This document shows, piece after piece, positions 1 to 7,980 of a stretch of DNA of 64,000 bases. The translations under genes and the position numbers were made by a program. The notes beneath the pieces were generated by a model. That model made no database searches, was not told where the DNA came from, and worked only from the letters and a program-made list of their open reading frames with translations. This stretch comes from Aeromonas caviae (GTDB lineage: Bacteria; Pseudomonadota; Gammaproteobacteria; Enterobacterales; Aeromonadaceae): positions 1 through 64,000 of the forward strand of contig NZ_CDBK01000071.1 in the NCBI RefSeq assembly GCF_000819785.1, in the 5' to 3' direction. How positions within the stretch are numbered: the stretch's first letter is position 1; each line of letters opens with the position of its first letter.

Positions 1-447
1 CAAGCCAACGGGCAGAGAGGAAACGGCGGGGGTGATCTGTAGTTGGGCCACAACGGCATGGGTGATGGTCACCTCGGCCGTCGCGCTGAAGGATTGGCCA
101 TTGGCTTCACCGGAGGCAGTGATGGTGACGGTTCCTGCGGAGACGCCGGTCACCCTGCCTTTGTCGGTGCCACTGCTACTGACGGTGGCAACGGCCGGGT
201 CGCTGGAGCGCCAGCTCACGGCATCGTCAGCGGTGACATCCAGCACCTGGCCATCGGACAGAATGACTTCCCCTTTGAGTTGTTCACTCAAGCCAACCGG
301 CAGGGAGGAAACGGCGGGGGTGATCTGCAATCCGGATATGGAGATATCTGGCGGTATTACAGTGGATGAGTCATTGTTATTACCATTACAACCCAGTAAT
401 AAAAATGAGAAGAGTAGGGCGACATATGACCGTAACATCTTTGTCAT
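1..447 (-). CDS. Ig-like (BIG_2-type) repeat lipoprotein, N-terminal part, cut by window start
   Basis: The gene reads off the left edge, so only the first 149 codons are seen. The N-terminus MTKMLRSYVALLFSFLLLGC is a lipoprotein signal peptide with lipobox LLGC (Cys20), followed by a polar Asn/Asp/Ser linker. From about residue 39 a bacterial Ig-like domain starts (LQITPAVSSLPVGLSEQL) and ends with the typical VTGVSAGTVTITA strand. The same LQITPAVSSLPVGL segment returns exactly 96 codons later at the window edge, so the protein is a tandem array of Ig domains, as in intimin/invasin-like surface proteins. An AGAGGA Shine-Dalgarno lies about 10 bases before the ATG. The likely location is the outer membrane or cell surface; total length and ligand are unknown. 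No other reading frame gives a sensible protein here. Confidence 0.85.
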   Translation of the reverse strand, partial: MTKMLRSYVALLFSFLLLGCNGNNNDSSTVIPPDISISGLQITPAVSSLPVGLSEQLKGEVILSDGQVLDVTADDAVSWRSSDPAVATVSSSGTDKGRVTGVSAGTVTITASGEANGQSFSATAEVTITHAVVAQLQITPAVSSLPVGL

Positions 448-1065
448 AAGCAAGGTCCTCTATATTTATATTTTTGGAGCAAGCCAGAGGGCTTGGGCAA
501 TCATAAACAGGGGCGAGCTACAGCTATGCAAGGATGCGGGAAAGTACGAACAAAAAAAGTATGTACGACGATCTTTAAGGCGGCTATGTTTGGTAACTCT
601 ATAATGTGATCGAATAATAACCTGCGATATTAATCACGACCAGCATTTTAAAAAATGTACTTTTGTTATTCCTTTTTGTTTGCTTTCAGCATGAATGAAC
701 TCTGAATGGAATTAGTTATATTTTCGCCTGAAATATCCTGTAACAAATTATATTGTGCGATGCATTCAACGTGCTTTTTGTTTAACTGGTTTTGATGAAC
801 TAACTCTGAATGAATTTTGCTAAATTCCCCTCAGACATATTTTGATACAATTTTTATGGGAGCCATTTTCAATCGGCTATTCATGTTTTGTGCCCTCCAT
901 ATGGATGGGGGTCGTACGAAGTGCCGTATTCAATTGGCATGGTGTGCGGGGGGATGGGCGCGGCGCCTTTCCTTGCATGACATGCAGATCCCGATTCATC
1001 TTGCTTGCATTGCCTGTCTGCCCCGTGGGCGACTGGGCTGACAGGGGCATTGTCAGCGCGTCGGC
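448..1065. other. AT-rich gene-free stretch
   Basis: About 620 bases separate the Ig-repeat lipoprotein from the DUF1294 gene. The part up to about 900 is visibly much more AT-rich than the rest of the window, with no convincing ORF on either strand. It should hold the promoter of the lipoprotein gene (minus strand). A short motif, GAAC then TCTGAATG, occurs near 690 and again near 800. A small palindrome (CATTTT/AAAATG) lies near 644-657. I see no RNA gene or insertion-sequence end. Confidence 0.6.
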
Positions 1066-1407
1066 TCAGAGCCCCTGCCAGAGCGGCCAGCCGAGCCAGA
1101 TCCCGAGCAGCAGCAACTGCCCCCAGACGATGGCCCAGAACCGCAGGCGGTAGCTCCCCTTCTGGGTCTTGTGGCGCAGCCACTGGCGGGCGACCAGGGC
1201 GCCGGGCCAGCCGCCGCACAGCTCAAGCAGGTGCAGGCGGGCCTCGGGCACGCGCCAGCCGCCACGAATGGCCTGGCGTTTGTCCCAGGCGTAGGCAGCC
1301 AGGGTCAGCAGGCTCATCAGCAGGATCAGGGCCAGCGGCCACCAGTTGGCATCGTGCGCGCCGAGCCAGCCTGCCCAACCCAAAGGCAGCAGGGCAAGGG
1401 CCATCAT
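1066..1407 (-). CDS. DUF1294 family small membrane protein
   Basis: This is a 113-residue protein with two or three hydrophobic segments. It carries the family signature YAWDKRQAIRGGWRVPE, followed by LHLLELCGGWPGALVA and RHKT..KGSYR, which marks DUF1294. In larger relatives this domain is fused to a cold-shock domain; here it stands alone. The function is unknown, and the protein is probably in the inner membrane. The chosen ATG overlaps the stop of the upstream acetyltransferase gene as ATGA, suggesting translational coupling. A GTG three codons earlier (1416) is an alternative start. Confidence 0.8.
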   Translation of the reverse strand: MMALALLPLGWAGWLGAHDANWWPLALILLMSLLTLAAYAWDKRQAIRGGWRVPEARLHLLELCGGWPGALVARQWLRHKTQKGSYRLRFWAIVWGQLLLLGIWLGWPLWQGL

Positions 1408-1994
1408 GACAGGCACACCTGATCCCGAGTCTCGCCCGGGTGTAGCGTGCGGATCACCCGGGCCGGATTGCCCACCGCCAGGGAGTCCGCCGGGATGTCC
1501 CGGGTGACCACGGCGCCAGCCCCTATGATGGAGCGGGGCCCTATGGTGACGCCTGGGCAGATGATGGCCCCGCCGCCGATCCAGCAGTCATCGCCGATCC
1601 GCACCGGCTTGTTGTAGGCGGTCCAGTTGCGTCGCTCCAGATAGTCCATGGTGTGGGTGGCGGTGTAGATCTGCACGTTGGGGGCCAGCAACACATGGTT
1701 GCCTATGTGCACCTCGCCCACGTCGAGTATGGTGACGTTGAAGTTGAAGAAGGTCTTCTCGCCGATGTGGATGTTGCGGCCGAATTCGCAGGTGAAGGGG
1801 GTGCTGATCCAGCAGGAGTCGGGACAGTGGGCGAAGAGGTCGCGGCAGATCTGCTGGCGCAGGACGTGATCCCCCGCCGGTGAGGCGTTGAGCCGGCTCA
1901 GCAGCGCCTGGCCGCGAATGCGGTCGTTCGCTATCTCCTCGCTCTGGCTGTCCAGGGCGCCCCCCGCCAGTACCTTGTCCCAGTCGCTTGCCAT
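1404..1994 (-). CDS. maa: sugar O-acetyltransferase (maltose/galactoside acetyltransferase family)
   Basis: A 196-residue enzyme of the LacA/Maa/NodL group that moves the acetyl group of acetyl-CoA to a sugar hydroxyl. The N-terminal Mac domain (DWDKVLAGGALDSQSEE) is followed by a left-handed beta-helix of hexapeptide repeats (IGNHVLLAPNVQIYTATH, IGGGAIICPGVTIG, IGAGAVVTRDIPADSLAVGNPARVI). The catalytic His is the one in TATHTMD. The start ATG at 1994 has AGGAGG eight bases upstream; an in-frame ATG two codons earlier sits too close to that site. It lies directly before the DUF1294 gene, overlapping it by four bases. The true sugar substrate cannot be told from sequence. Confidence 0.88.
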   Translation of the reverse strand: MASDWDKVLAGGALDSQSEEIANDRIRGQALLSRLNASPAGDHVLRQQICRDLFAHCPDSCWISTPFTCEFGRNIHIGEKTFFNFNVTILDVGEVHIGNHVLLAPNVQIYTATHTMDYLERRNWTAYNKPVRIGDDCWIGGGAIICPGVTIGPRSIIGAGAVVTRDIPADSLAVGNPARVIRTLHPGETRDQVCLS

Positions 1995-2083
1995 GGTCAT
2001 CTCCTCCTGCTGCAAGAGGGGGCAGTATACGCGACAAGGGGAAAGGGTGTCAGAGTGCCGGGCCCGTCAGGTGATCCCCGTCA

Positions 2084-3343
2084 TCATGTCATCAGGACAA
2101 GGGGCAGGATGAGCAGGATGGAGACGAGGTAGGGGAGCAAGACCCGCCGCCCCAGGCTGCGTCCGCCAATCACCAGTGCCAGCACCCCTTTCACCAGGGA
2201 GTTGACCAGCCCGGCGAGCAGTATGCCCCTGGCCGCCACCTCCAGGGCCAGCTCCTTCTGGGCGAGCTGGGAGAGGGAGAGGGTGATGGCGTCCACGTCC
2301 GTGATGCCGGAGACCAGCGACAGCAGATAGACCCCGGAGTTGCCCACCTTGCTTTGCAGCAGGGTGGCCATGAAGCCGATGAGGGCGAGCAGCAGACCGA
2401 ACTTGATGGCGGTGGCGAGATCCAGCGGGTTGCGGGTTTCGGGCTGTACCGGGCCGTCCGGCATCTCTTCCCGCTGGCGCCAGAACCAGAAGGCAAAGCC
2501 GTAGACGATGGCTGCCAGCAGCAGCAGGGGGGCGGCCAGACGCAGCGCCAGCTCTCCGTGGATGATCAGCACCAGTGCCAGCAGCCTGAGCCACATGGTG
2601 GCTCCCGCCAGCAGAATGCCGGTGGCCAGCAGCCGCTCCAGCCCTCCCTGCTCCTTGTTGAGGCGGGCAAATTGCAGGGTGAGGGCGGTGGAGGAGGCGA
2701 GCCCCGCCAGCATGCTGGTGAGCACCAGCCCGGAGCGGGTGCCGAGCAGGCGCACCGCGAAGTGACCACAGAACGAGATGCCGGCGATCACCACCACCAT
2801 GAGCCAGATCTTGAAGGGATTGAAGGCATTGAGGGGACCCATCTCGGTATCGGGGAGCACCGGCAGCAGCACCAGAGAGATGAGCAGAAAACGCAGGGTG
2901 GCGTGAAACTCCATTTCGCTCAAGAACAGCATCCCCTGCTGGATCTTGCCCTTGAGCCCCATCAGGAGGGCCGCCAGCACGGCGCAGGCCACCGCCTCGC
3001 TCGGGCTCTGCAGCACCGACATCAGCCCCAGCAGGTAGGTGAGCACCATGGCTACCGAGCTGGTGAGGCCGAACTCCCCCTGCCAGCGCTGGGCCAGCCA
3101 GACCGAGAGGCCGCACCCCGTCACCACGGTCAACAGACCGAGCAGGGCCAGCCAGGGCCCCAGGGTGGGCAGCAGCAGGGCGCAGACCCCGCCGAGCAGA
3201 CCGATGAGGCCATAGGTGCGCATCCCGGCGATGCGCTGGTTGTCTCCGAGCTGGCGCACCTGCCAGCCCCGCTCCAGCCCGATGATGAGCCCGATGGCCA
3301 GGGACACCAGGGCGCCGTAGACGGGCTCGGCCTCTATCCACAT
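2084..3343 (-). CDS. MgtC/SapB family protein with DUF4010 domain
   Basis: A 419-residue polytopic inner-membrane protein with around twelve hydrophobic segments. The N-terminal third is MgtC/SapB-like (IGLIIGLERGWQVRQ, then AGMRTYGLIGLLGGV), and the C-terminal two thirds is a DUF4010 membrane domain ending in a GVYLLSLVSGITDVDAITLS stretch. MgtC domains are linked to magnesium limitation and membrane-potential control, but the role of this two-domain group is not established. The ATG at 3343 has GGAGGAG seven bases upstream, so the longer in-frame ORF upstream is not used. It lies downstream of the ABC importer operon's terminator and is therefore probably a separate transcript. Confidence 0.82.
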   Translation of the reverse strand: MWIEAEPVYGALVSLAIGLIIGLERGWQVRQLGDNQRIAGMRTYGLIGLLGGVCALLLPTLGPWLALLGLLTVVTGCGLSVWLAQRWQGEFGLTSSVAMVLTYLLGLMSVLQSPSEAVACAVLAALLMGLKGKIQQGMLFLSEMEFHATLRFLLISLVLLPVLPDTEMGPLNAFNPFKIWLMVVVIAGISFCGHFAVRLLGTRSGLVLTSMLAGLASSTALTLQFARLNKEQGGLERLLATGILLAGATMWLRLLALVLIIHGELALRLAAPLLLLAAIVYGFAFWFWRQREEMPDGPVQPETRNPLDLATAIKFGLLLALIGFMATLLQSKVGNSGVYLLSLVSGITDVDAITLSLSQLAQKELALEVAARGILLAGLVNSLVKGVLALVIGGRSLGRRVLLPYLVSILLILPLVLMT

Positions 3344-3450
3344 GGGTTTCTCCTCCCGCTGCCGTTTCAGTGAGGATGGCACAGGGCATCCCGGGGCAGG
3401 GGGAGCTGGCTCACAGAGCGGGTGTCCCGCCTGCCGGGGTCTTGCAAACA

Positions 3451-3478
3451 AAAAAAAAGCGCCACCTGGAGGGGGCGC
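3451..3478 (-). terminator. rho-independent terminator of the amino acid importer operon
   Basis: Read on the minus strand, a GC-rich hairpin (GCGCC / GGCGC, positions 3459-3478) is followed by a run of about nine T. It lies 85 bases beyond the stop of the substrate-binding protein gene. Confidence 0.8.
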
Positions 3479-3563
3479 CTGGAAAGGTCAAACCTTGCGG
3501 TTTGCAGACCAACGGAACCAAAGATCAGACACTTCACACTCAGCACTGCTGTGGGGGCAGGGC

Positions 3564-4400
3564 TCAACCCTGCCACTTGCCTCCTTCCACTATCACGTCG
3601 TTGGGATCGGTATCGGCGCTCAGTTTGTCGCGCACATACTGGTCGTAGAGTTTCAGCAGGTACTTCTCTTCCCCCAGCTTGGCGAGACGGTCGTTGACCC
3701 AGTCACGCAGCTCGATATTGCCCTTCTTCACCGCCGGCGCGATGGGGTCTTCCGAGCCCAGCTTCTCTGGCAGCACCCGATAGCCCGGGTTCTCCTTGGC
3801 CCAGCTGAACAGCACCAGGTTGTCCTGGGCATAGGCATCGCCACGGCCCTGGGCCAGCGCCTGCAGGGATTCGGTGTTCTTCTCGAACTTGAGCACCTTC
3901 CAGTCCGGGTGGTTGCGGGTCAGCCAGATGTCCGCCGTGGTGCCGGTGGTGACGATAAGCCGCTTGCCGGCCAGATCGTCGAGCTTCTTGGCGTCGCTGC
4001 CTTCCGGCACCAGCACCTGCACCGCGACCTTGAGGTTCGGGTTGGTGAAGTCCACCACCTGCCGCCGCTCCGGGGTCACCGTCATGTTGGCGAGGATGAG
4101 ATCCACCTTGTCGCTCTGCAGGAAGGGGATGCGGCTGGCGGGCTCCACCGCCACGAACTCGACCTTGTTTTCGTCCCCCAGCAGATCCTTGGCGAAGCGG
4201 CGGCCGAGATCGGTGTCAAAGCCGACGTAGTTGCCCTTCTCGTCCACATAGCCAAACGGCGGCTTGTCGGTGAAGACGCCGACGATGAGCTTGTCCCGCG
4301 CCTTGATCTTGGCGAGGGAACCGTCTTCTGCCTGGGCGGCGCCGCTGGCGAGGCCCAGGCCGATGAGGGCGCTAAACAGGACCGAGGTAATTATCTTCAT
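3564..4400 (-). CDS. polar amino acid ABC transporter, periplasmic substrate-binding protein
   Basis: A 278-residue family-3 solute-binding protein. The Sec signal peptide runs to about residue 24 (LASGAAQA|ED). The mature protein has the family core: LIVGVFTDKPPFGYVDEKG, VGFDTDLGRRFAKDLLG, DLILANMTVTPERRQVVDFT and KRLIVTTGTTADIWL. It resembles the PEB1/glutamate-aspartate binders, though the ligand cannot be fixed. Its ATG overlaps the stop of the ATPase gene by four bases, and it is the last gene of the operon (enzyme, permease, permease, ATPase, binding protein). A terminator follows. Confidence 0.9.
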   Translation of the reverse strand: MKIITSVLFSALIGLGLASGAAQAEDGSLAKIKARDKLIVGVFTDKPPFGYVDEKGNYVGFDTDLGRRFAKDLLGDENKVEFVAVEPASRIPFLQSDKVDLILANMTVTPERRQVVDFTNPNLKVAVQVLVPEGSDAKKLDDLAGKRLIVTTGTTADIWLTRNHPDWKVLKFEKNTESLQALAQGRGDAYAQDNLVLFSWAKENPGYRVLPEKLGSEDPIAPAVKKGNIELRDWVNDRLAKLGEEKYLLKLYDQYVRDKLSADTDPNDVIVEGGKWQG

Positions 4401-5158
4401 GCTGACTCCTTTCGTTTGCTGACAGTTGTATAAGAAAACTTGGCGAGGAACTGGCGGGCACGCTGGCTGCGCGGGCTCTCGAAAAATGGATGGGGGGCGG
4501 CCTGCTCCAGGATGTGGCCGCCGTCCATGAAGACGATGCGATCCGCCACCGCCTGGGCGAAGGCCAGCTCGTGGGTGACGATGAGCAGGGTCATGCCGCT
4601 GCCGGCGAGATCCCGGATCACCTCCAGCACCTCCTGTACCATCTCGGGATCCAGCGCAGCGGTCACCTCGTCAAACAGCATCACCTGGGGGTTCATGCAC
4701 AGGGCCCGCACGATGGCGATGCGCTGCTGCTGGCCACCGGAGAGCTGGCGCGGATAGTCGTGGCGCCGCTCCCACAGACCGATGCGAGTCAGCAGCTGTT
4801 CCGCCTGCAGCAGGGCCTCGGCCCGCTCCCGCTTCTGCACCTGCACAGGGCCGAGCAGCGCGTTCTCCAGCACCGTCAGGTTGGGGAAGAGGTGATAGCT
4901 CTGGAACACCATGCCGATACGCTGGCGTACCCGCTGCCAGTCGGTGCTGGCATCCAGCAACTCTCCGTCGAAGCGAATGTCGCCCCCCTGAATGGGTTCG
5001 AGCCCGTTGAGGGTGCGCAGCAAGGTACTCTTGCCGCAGCCGCTCGGCCCCAGGATGACGATCACTTCCCCTGGGTTCACCGTGAGGCTGACCTCGTCCA
5101 GTACCCGGTGTTGGCCGAATTGTTTGCTGACAGCATTGAGCTCAAGCAGAGGTGTCAT
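4397..5158 (-). CDS. polar amino acid ABC transporter, ATP-binding protein (GlnQ/HisP type)
   Basis: A 253-residue ABC ATPase. It has Walker A GPSGCGKST near residue 37, the signature LSGGQQQRIAIVRAL and Walker B VMLFDEVTAALDPE. The Q-loop is in MVFQSYHLFPNLTVLEN, and the switch His is in LLIVTHELAF. The domain set is that of GlnQ/HisP-type amino acid importers. It overlaps the permease gene upstream and the binding-protein gene downstream by four bases each, so the three are translationally coupled. It energises import by the two permeases of the same operon. Confidence 0.93.
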   Translation of the reverse strand: MTPLLELNAVSKQFGQHRVLDEVSLTVNPGEVIVILGPSGCGKSTLLRTLNGLEPIQGGDIRFDGELLDASTDWQRVRQRIGMVFQSYHLFPNLTVLENALLGPVQVQKRERAEALLQAEQLLTRIGLWERRHDYPRQLSGGQQQRIAIVRALCMNPQVMLFDEVTAALDPEMVQEVLEVIRDLAGSGMTLLIVTHELAFAQAVADRIVFMDGGHILEQAAPHPFFESPRSQRARQFLAKFSYTTVSKRKESA

Positions 5159-5817
5159 ACCGCGTTACCCCATTGTTGCTCCAGCCGGCGCGAGGCGAGC
5201 GAGAGCGGATAGCAGACCAGAAAAAAGAACAGGAACAGCAGACCGTAAATAAGCAGCGAGCCATAGGTGCGCTCGATGATCTGCTGGCCTACCTTGATCA
5301 CCTCCACCACCCCGATCAGCACCGCCAGCGAGCTGGTCTTGATGATACGGGTGTAGATGTTGATGGTCGGCGGCGTCAGCCGTTGCAGCGCCTGGGGCAG
5401 CAGCACGTGGCGATAGAGCTGCCAGCGGGAGAGCCCGAGCGCCAGCCCGGCCTCCTGCTGGCCGCGGGCGAGGGATTTGAGGCCGCCGCGCACCACTTCC
5501 CCCACCTCGCTGGCGCCCCACAGGGCCAGCACCAGCACGGCACACCAGAAGGCCGGGATATCCAGGCCAAAGAAGATCGGCAGCCCGAAGAAGAAGAGGT
5601 AGAGCCAGACCAGCACGGGCACCACCCGAAACAGCTCGAGATAGACCCGCAGCACTACCCGAGTCAGCCTTCCCCCTTGCTGGGCCAGCACGCCGTAACC
5701 GACCCCGCCCAGGGTGGCGAACAGGATGGCGAGCAGGGAGATGGCGAGGGTCTGACCCGCGCCCACCGCCAGCAGCGGCAGCGCCTGCGTCAGCTGTTCA
5801 GTGACTGGACTGGCCAT
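5155..5817 (-). CDS. polar amino acid ABC transporter permease (second of pair)
   Basis: A 220-residue HisM/GlnP-type inner-membrane permease. It has about five membrane helices and the conserved EAA loop (GGLKSLARGQQEAGLALGLS, then LLPQALQRLTPPTINIYTRIIKTSSLA) that docks to the ATPase. The ATG at 5817 is chosen because AGGAGG stands eight bases upstream and the protein then begins MASPVTEQLTQ, the family's usual length. An ATG further upstream (5911) opens a different frame and is a degenerate copy of this start. The stop overlaps the ATPase start by four bases. Confidence 0.9.
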   Translation of the reverse strand: MASPVTEQLTQALPLLAVGAGQTLAISLLAILFATLGGVGYGVLAQQGGRLTRVVLRVYLELFRVVPVLVWLYLFFFGLPIFFGLDIPAFWCAVLVLALWGASEVGEVVRGGLKSLARGQQEAGLALGLSRWQLYRHVLLPQALQRLTPPTINIYTRIIKTSSLAVLIGVVEVIKVGQQIIERTYGSLLIYGLLFLFFFLVCYPLSLASRRLEQQWGNAV

Positions 5818-5911
5818 AGTGATCCCTCCTTCTTTGTGCATGGGTGGCGAATGACGGCAGCAGCTGGACAATAGGTGTCTGCATCAGTTGTTCAATGACC
5901 GAACTGACCAT
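5798..5911 (-). other. mini-ORF made by a degenerate copy of the permease start region
   Basis: A 37-codon reading frame begins inside the 3' end of the first permease gene with its own AAGGAGG ribosome-binding site. Its first eleven codons (MVSSVIEQLMQ) copy the start of the following permease (MASPVTEQLTQ). Over 33 bases (5879-5911 against 5785-5817) 27 match, and all six differences are transitions. The frame runs past the true permease ATG out of phase and stops at 5798. Whether it is translated is unknown. Confidence 0.55.
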
Positions 5912-6557
5912 GTTGCAGCCTCCTTTCAACGACGCGCAGGGCGAGGGAGAGCGGCAGAAAGATCAGCACGCACATCAAGGTCAGCACCGCCAGCATCTCG
6001 TAGGTCTTGTAGTAGAGGGCGATGTAGTTCTTGGTGGTGTAGAGCAGCTCGGGCACCGCCACTGCCGAGGCCACCGTGGTCTCTTTGAGCAGAAAGATGA
6101 AGTTGGCAAACAGCGCCGGCAGGCTGGCGAGCCAGGCCTGGGGCAGCTGGACGTGGCGCAGCAGCTGCCAGCGGGAGAGGCCGATGGCCCGGCCCGCTTC
6201 CAGCTGGCTGGGGGGGATTGCCTGAATGCCTGCCCGCAGCGCCTCGGTCAGGTAACCGCCGCCGAGGAAGGTCATGGCGATCACCGCCGTGGCAAAGCCG
6301 GAGAGCGAGATGTCGAGCGCCGGCAGCCCGAAGTAGAGAAAGAACAGCTGGATCAAGAGCGGCGTGTTGCGGGCCAGCTCCACATAGGCGCGGATCAGCC
6401 CGTTCAGCCAGGGCTTGTGCAGGCTTTGCAGCGTCACATTGAGCAGCGCCACGACGAGCGAGGTGAGGATCACGATGGCGCCGAGCTGCAAGGTGACCCA
6501 GACCGATTGGCCGAACGCCGGCAGGGTGGTGAGAACAAAGGACCAGTCGAAGCTCAT
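5892..6557 (-). CDS. polar amino acid ABC transporter permease (first of pair)
   Basis: A 221-residue inner-membrane permease paralogous to the second permease downstream. The periplasmic-side N-terminus precedes a family helix set (VTLQLGAIVILTSLVVALLN), and the EAA loop reads EALRAGIQAIPPSQLEAGRA with IGLSRWQLLRHVQLPQA. The pair is expected to form the heterodimeric channel of the importer. The start ATG overlaps the stop of the PLP-enzyme gene (ATGA, 6554-6557). It is separated from the second permease by 74 bases that hold a copied start region. Confidence 0.9.
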   Translation of the reverse strand: MSFDWSFVLTTLPAFGQSVWVTLQLGAIVILTSLVVALLNVTLQSLHKPWLNGLIRAYVELARNTPLLIQLFFLYFGLPALDISLSGFATAVIAMTFLGGGYLTEALRAGIQAIPPSQLEAGRAIGLSRWQLLRHVQLPQAWLASLPALFANFIFLLKETTVASAVAVPELLYTTKNYIALYYKTYEMLAVLTLMCVLIFLPLSLALRVVERRLQHGQFGH

Positions 6558-7765
6558 GCCGGGATCCTCCCGTCGCGGCGCAGCCGCTGGGGCACGACCG
6601 TGATGGCGTCAGGGTACTTGATGCCGGCGCCGGTGTTGAGCACCACCACCCGCTCGCCCCCCTGTATCCAGCCCGCTTCCCGCAGCTGGCGGGCGGCGGC
6701 GAAGGCGGCCGCCCCTTCCGGGCAGACGAAGCTGCCTTCGCGTGCGGCGAGCTGGCGGATCTCGCGCTGGATGGCGCTATCGTCCACCGCGATGGCGCAC
6801 CCCTCGGTGCGATAGAGGGCGTCCAGCACCAGAAAGTCCCCCAGCGCCTTGGGCACGTTGATGCCAAAGGCGAGGGTCTGGGAATCGGGCCAGAAGCGCG
6901 ATTCGCGCTCCCCCTGCTGCCAGGCCTGGACGATGGGGGCGCAGCCGCTCGCCTGCACCGCCACCAGTCGCGGCAGTGGCCCCTTGACCCAGCCCAGCTC
7001 CTGCAACTCCTGCAGCGCCTTGTAGATGCCGATGAGACCGACTCCGCCGCCGGTGGGGTAGAGGATGACGTCCGGCAGGGTCCAGCCGAGCTGCTCGGCG
7101 ATCTCCAGCCCCATGGTCTTCTTGCCCTCGATGCGATAGGGCTCCTTGAGGGTGGAGGCATCGAACAGCCCCTGCTCGGCCACCGCCTCGGCCACCTGGC
7201 GACCGGCGTCGCTGATGAGGCCATCCACCAGATAGAGGCGGGCACCGGCCAGCGAGGTCTCCAGTCTTGTGATGGCGGGGGCCGCCTGGGGCATGACTAT
7301 GGTGCTGCGCAAGCCGGCGCGGGCGCCGTAAAGCGCCCAGGCCGCCCCGGCGTTGCCGTTGGTGGGCATGGCGAAGTGGGTGATGCCGAGCTCCCGGGCG
7401 CGGGAGACGCCGACCGCGGCGCCGCGGGCCTTGAAAGAACCGGTGGGGATGATGCTCTCATCCTTCATCCAGAGATCCGGAATGCCGATCTGTTTGCCGA
7501 AAGCGGGCAGGGGCAGCAGGGGAGTGAAGCCTTCCCCCAGGGTGATCACCTGGGCGGGGTCGCGCACCGGCAGCAGCTCGTGGTAGCGCCACAGGCTGGC
7601 GGGGCGCCCCAGCAGCGCGGCCGGGTGCCAGGCCTGTTTCAGGGCCTCGAGGTCGTAACTGGCCAGCAAGGGGGCACCGACCGGGCTCAACTGCTGGGGC
7701 TGATCGGCATCCACTATCTCGCCGGTCTTGCTGCAACGCAGATGTGATAGGTAGCTGTACGGCAT
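6554..7765 (-). CDS. threonine synthase-like PLP enzyme
   Basis: A 403-residue fold-type II PLP enzyme of the threonine synthase group. The PLP-binding Lys is in IIPTGSFKARGAA (about residue 113), and PTNGNAGAAWALYG and the glycine-rich phosphate loop YPTGGGVGLIGIYKAL are present. The N-terminus (LRCSKTGE..) resembles the short zinc-like region of many bacterial threonine synthases. It is the first gene of a five-gene transcript with an amino acid importer, each junction tightly spaced. This suggests that the enzyme acts on an imported amino acid, or on a phosphorylated or beta-substituted relative, and is not necessarily the biosynthetic ThrC. The true reaction (threonine synthase, diaminopropionate-type lyase or other) cannot be decided from sequence. 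Confidence 0.78.
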   Translation of the reverse strand: MPYSYLSHLRCSKTGEIVDADQPQQLSPVGAPLLASYDLEALKQAWHPAALLGRPASLWRYHELLPVRDPAQVITLGEGFTPLLPLPAFGKQIGIPDLWMKDESIIPTGSFKARGAAVGVSRARELGITHFAMPTNGNAGAAWALYGARAGLRSTIVMPQAAPAITRLETSLAGARLYLVDGLISDAGRQVAEAVAEQGLFDASTLKEPYRIEGKKTMGLEIAEQLGWTLPDVILYPTGGGVGLIGIYKALQELQELGWVKGPLPRLVAVQASGCAPIVQAWQQGERESRFWPDSQTLAFGINVPKALGDFLVLDALYRTEGCAIAVDDSAIQREIRQLAAREGSFVCPEGAAAFAAARQLREAGWIQGGERVVVLNTGAGIKYPDAITVVPQRLRRDGRIPA

Positions 7766-7980
7766 GCTTTATCCTGAATGGCTCACGTTGGCTGGTGTCT
7801 TATTCCATCCTGTGACCCAAGGGCCGGATAACAAACAAAATAAAGCGGCAAACTTAAGCGAAAAAATTCATATGGCTCCCCCGTGTCGGCGGACCACCCT
7901 CTGCCACCGGTCGGGGGGTTGGGCCATCCGGCGCGCTTTGTTACCCTGCCCGCTCACTCAAACCGCAGGGAGCCGCCTCG
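7766..7980. promoter_or_regulatory. divergent intergenic region, PLP-enzyme operon / prolyl oligopeptidase
   Basis: A 215-base region between two divergently read transcription units; promoters for both must lie here. No clear operator or riboswitch-like fold was seen. Confidence 0.5.

Noticed and set aside
32-604. Plus-strand 190-codon ORF at the left edge
   Set aside because: It is antisense to the Ig-repeat lipoprotein, which has a signal peptide, lipobox, repeats and ribosome-binding site; the plus-strand frame runs on into AT-rich noncoding DNA.
2067-3389. 440-codon frame overlapping the MgtC/DUF4010 gene on the same strand
   Set aside because: It is an Ala/Gly/Arg/His-rich out-of-phase shadow; the overlapping frame encodes a clear polytopic membrane protein with a good ribosome-binding site.
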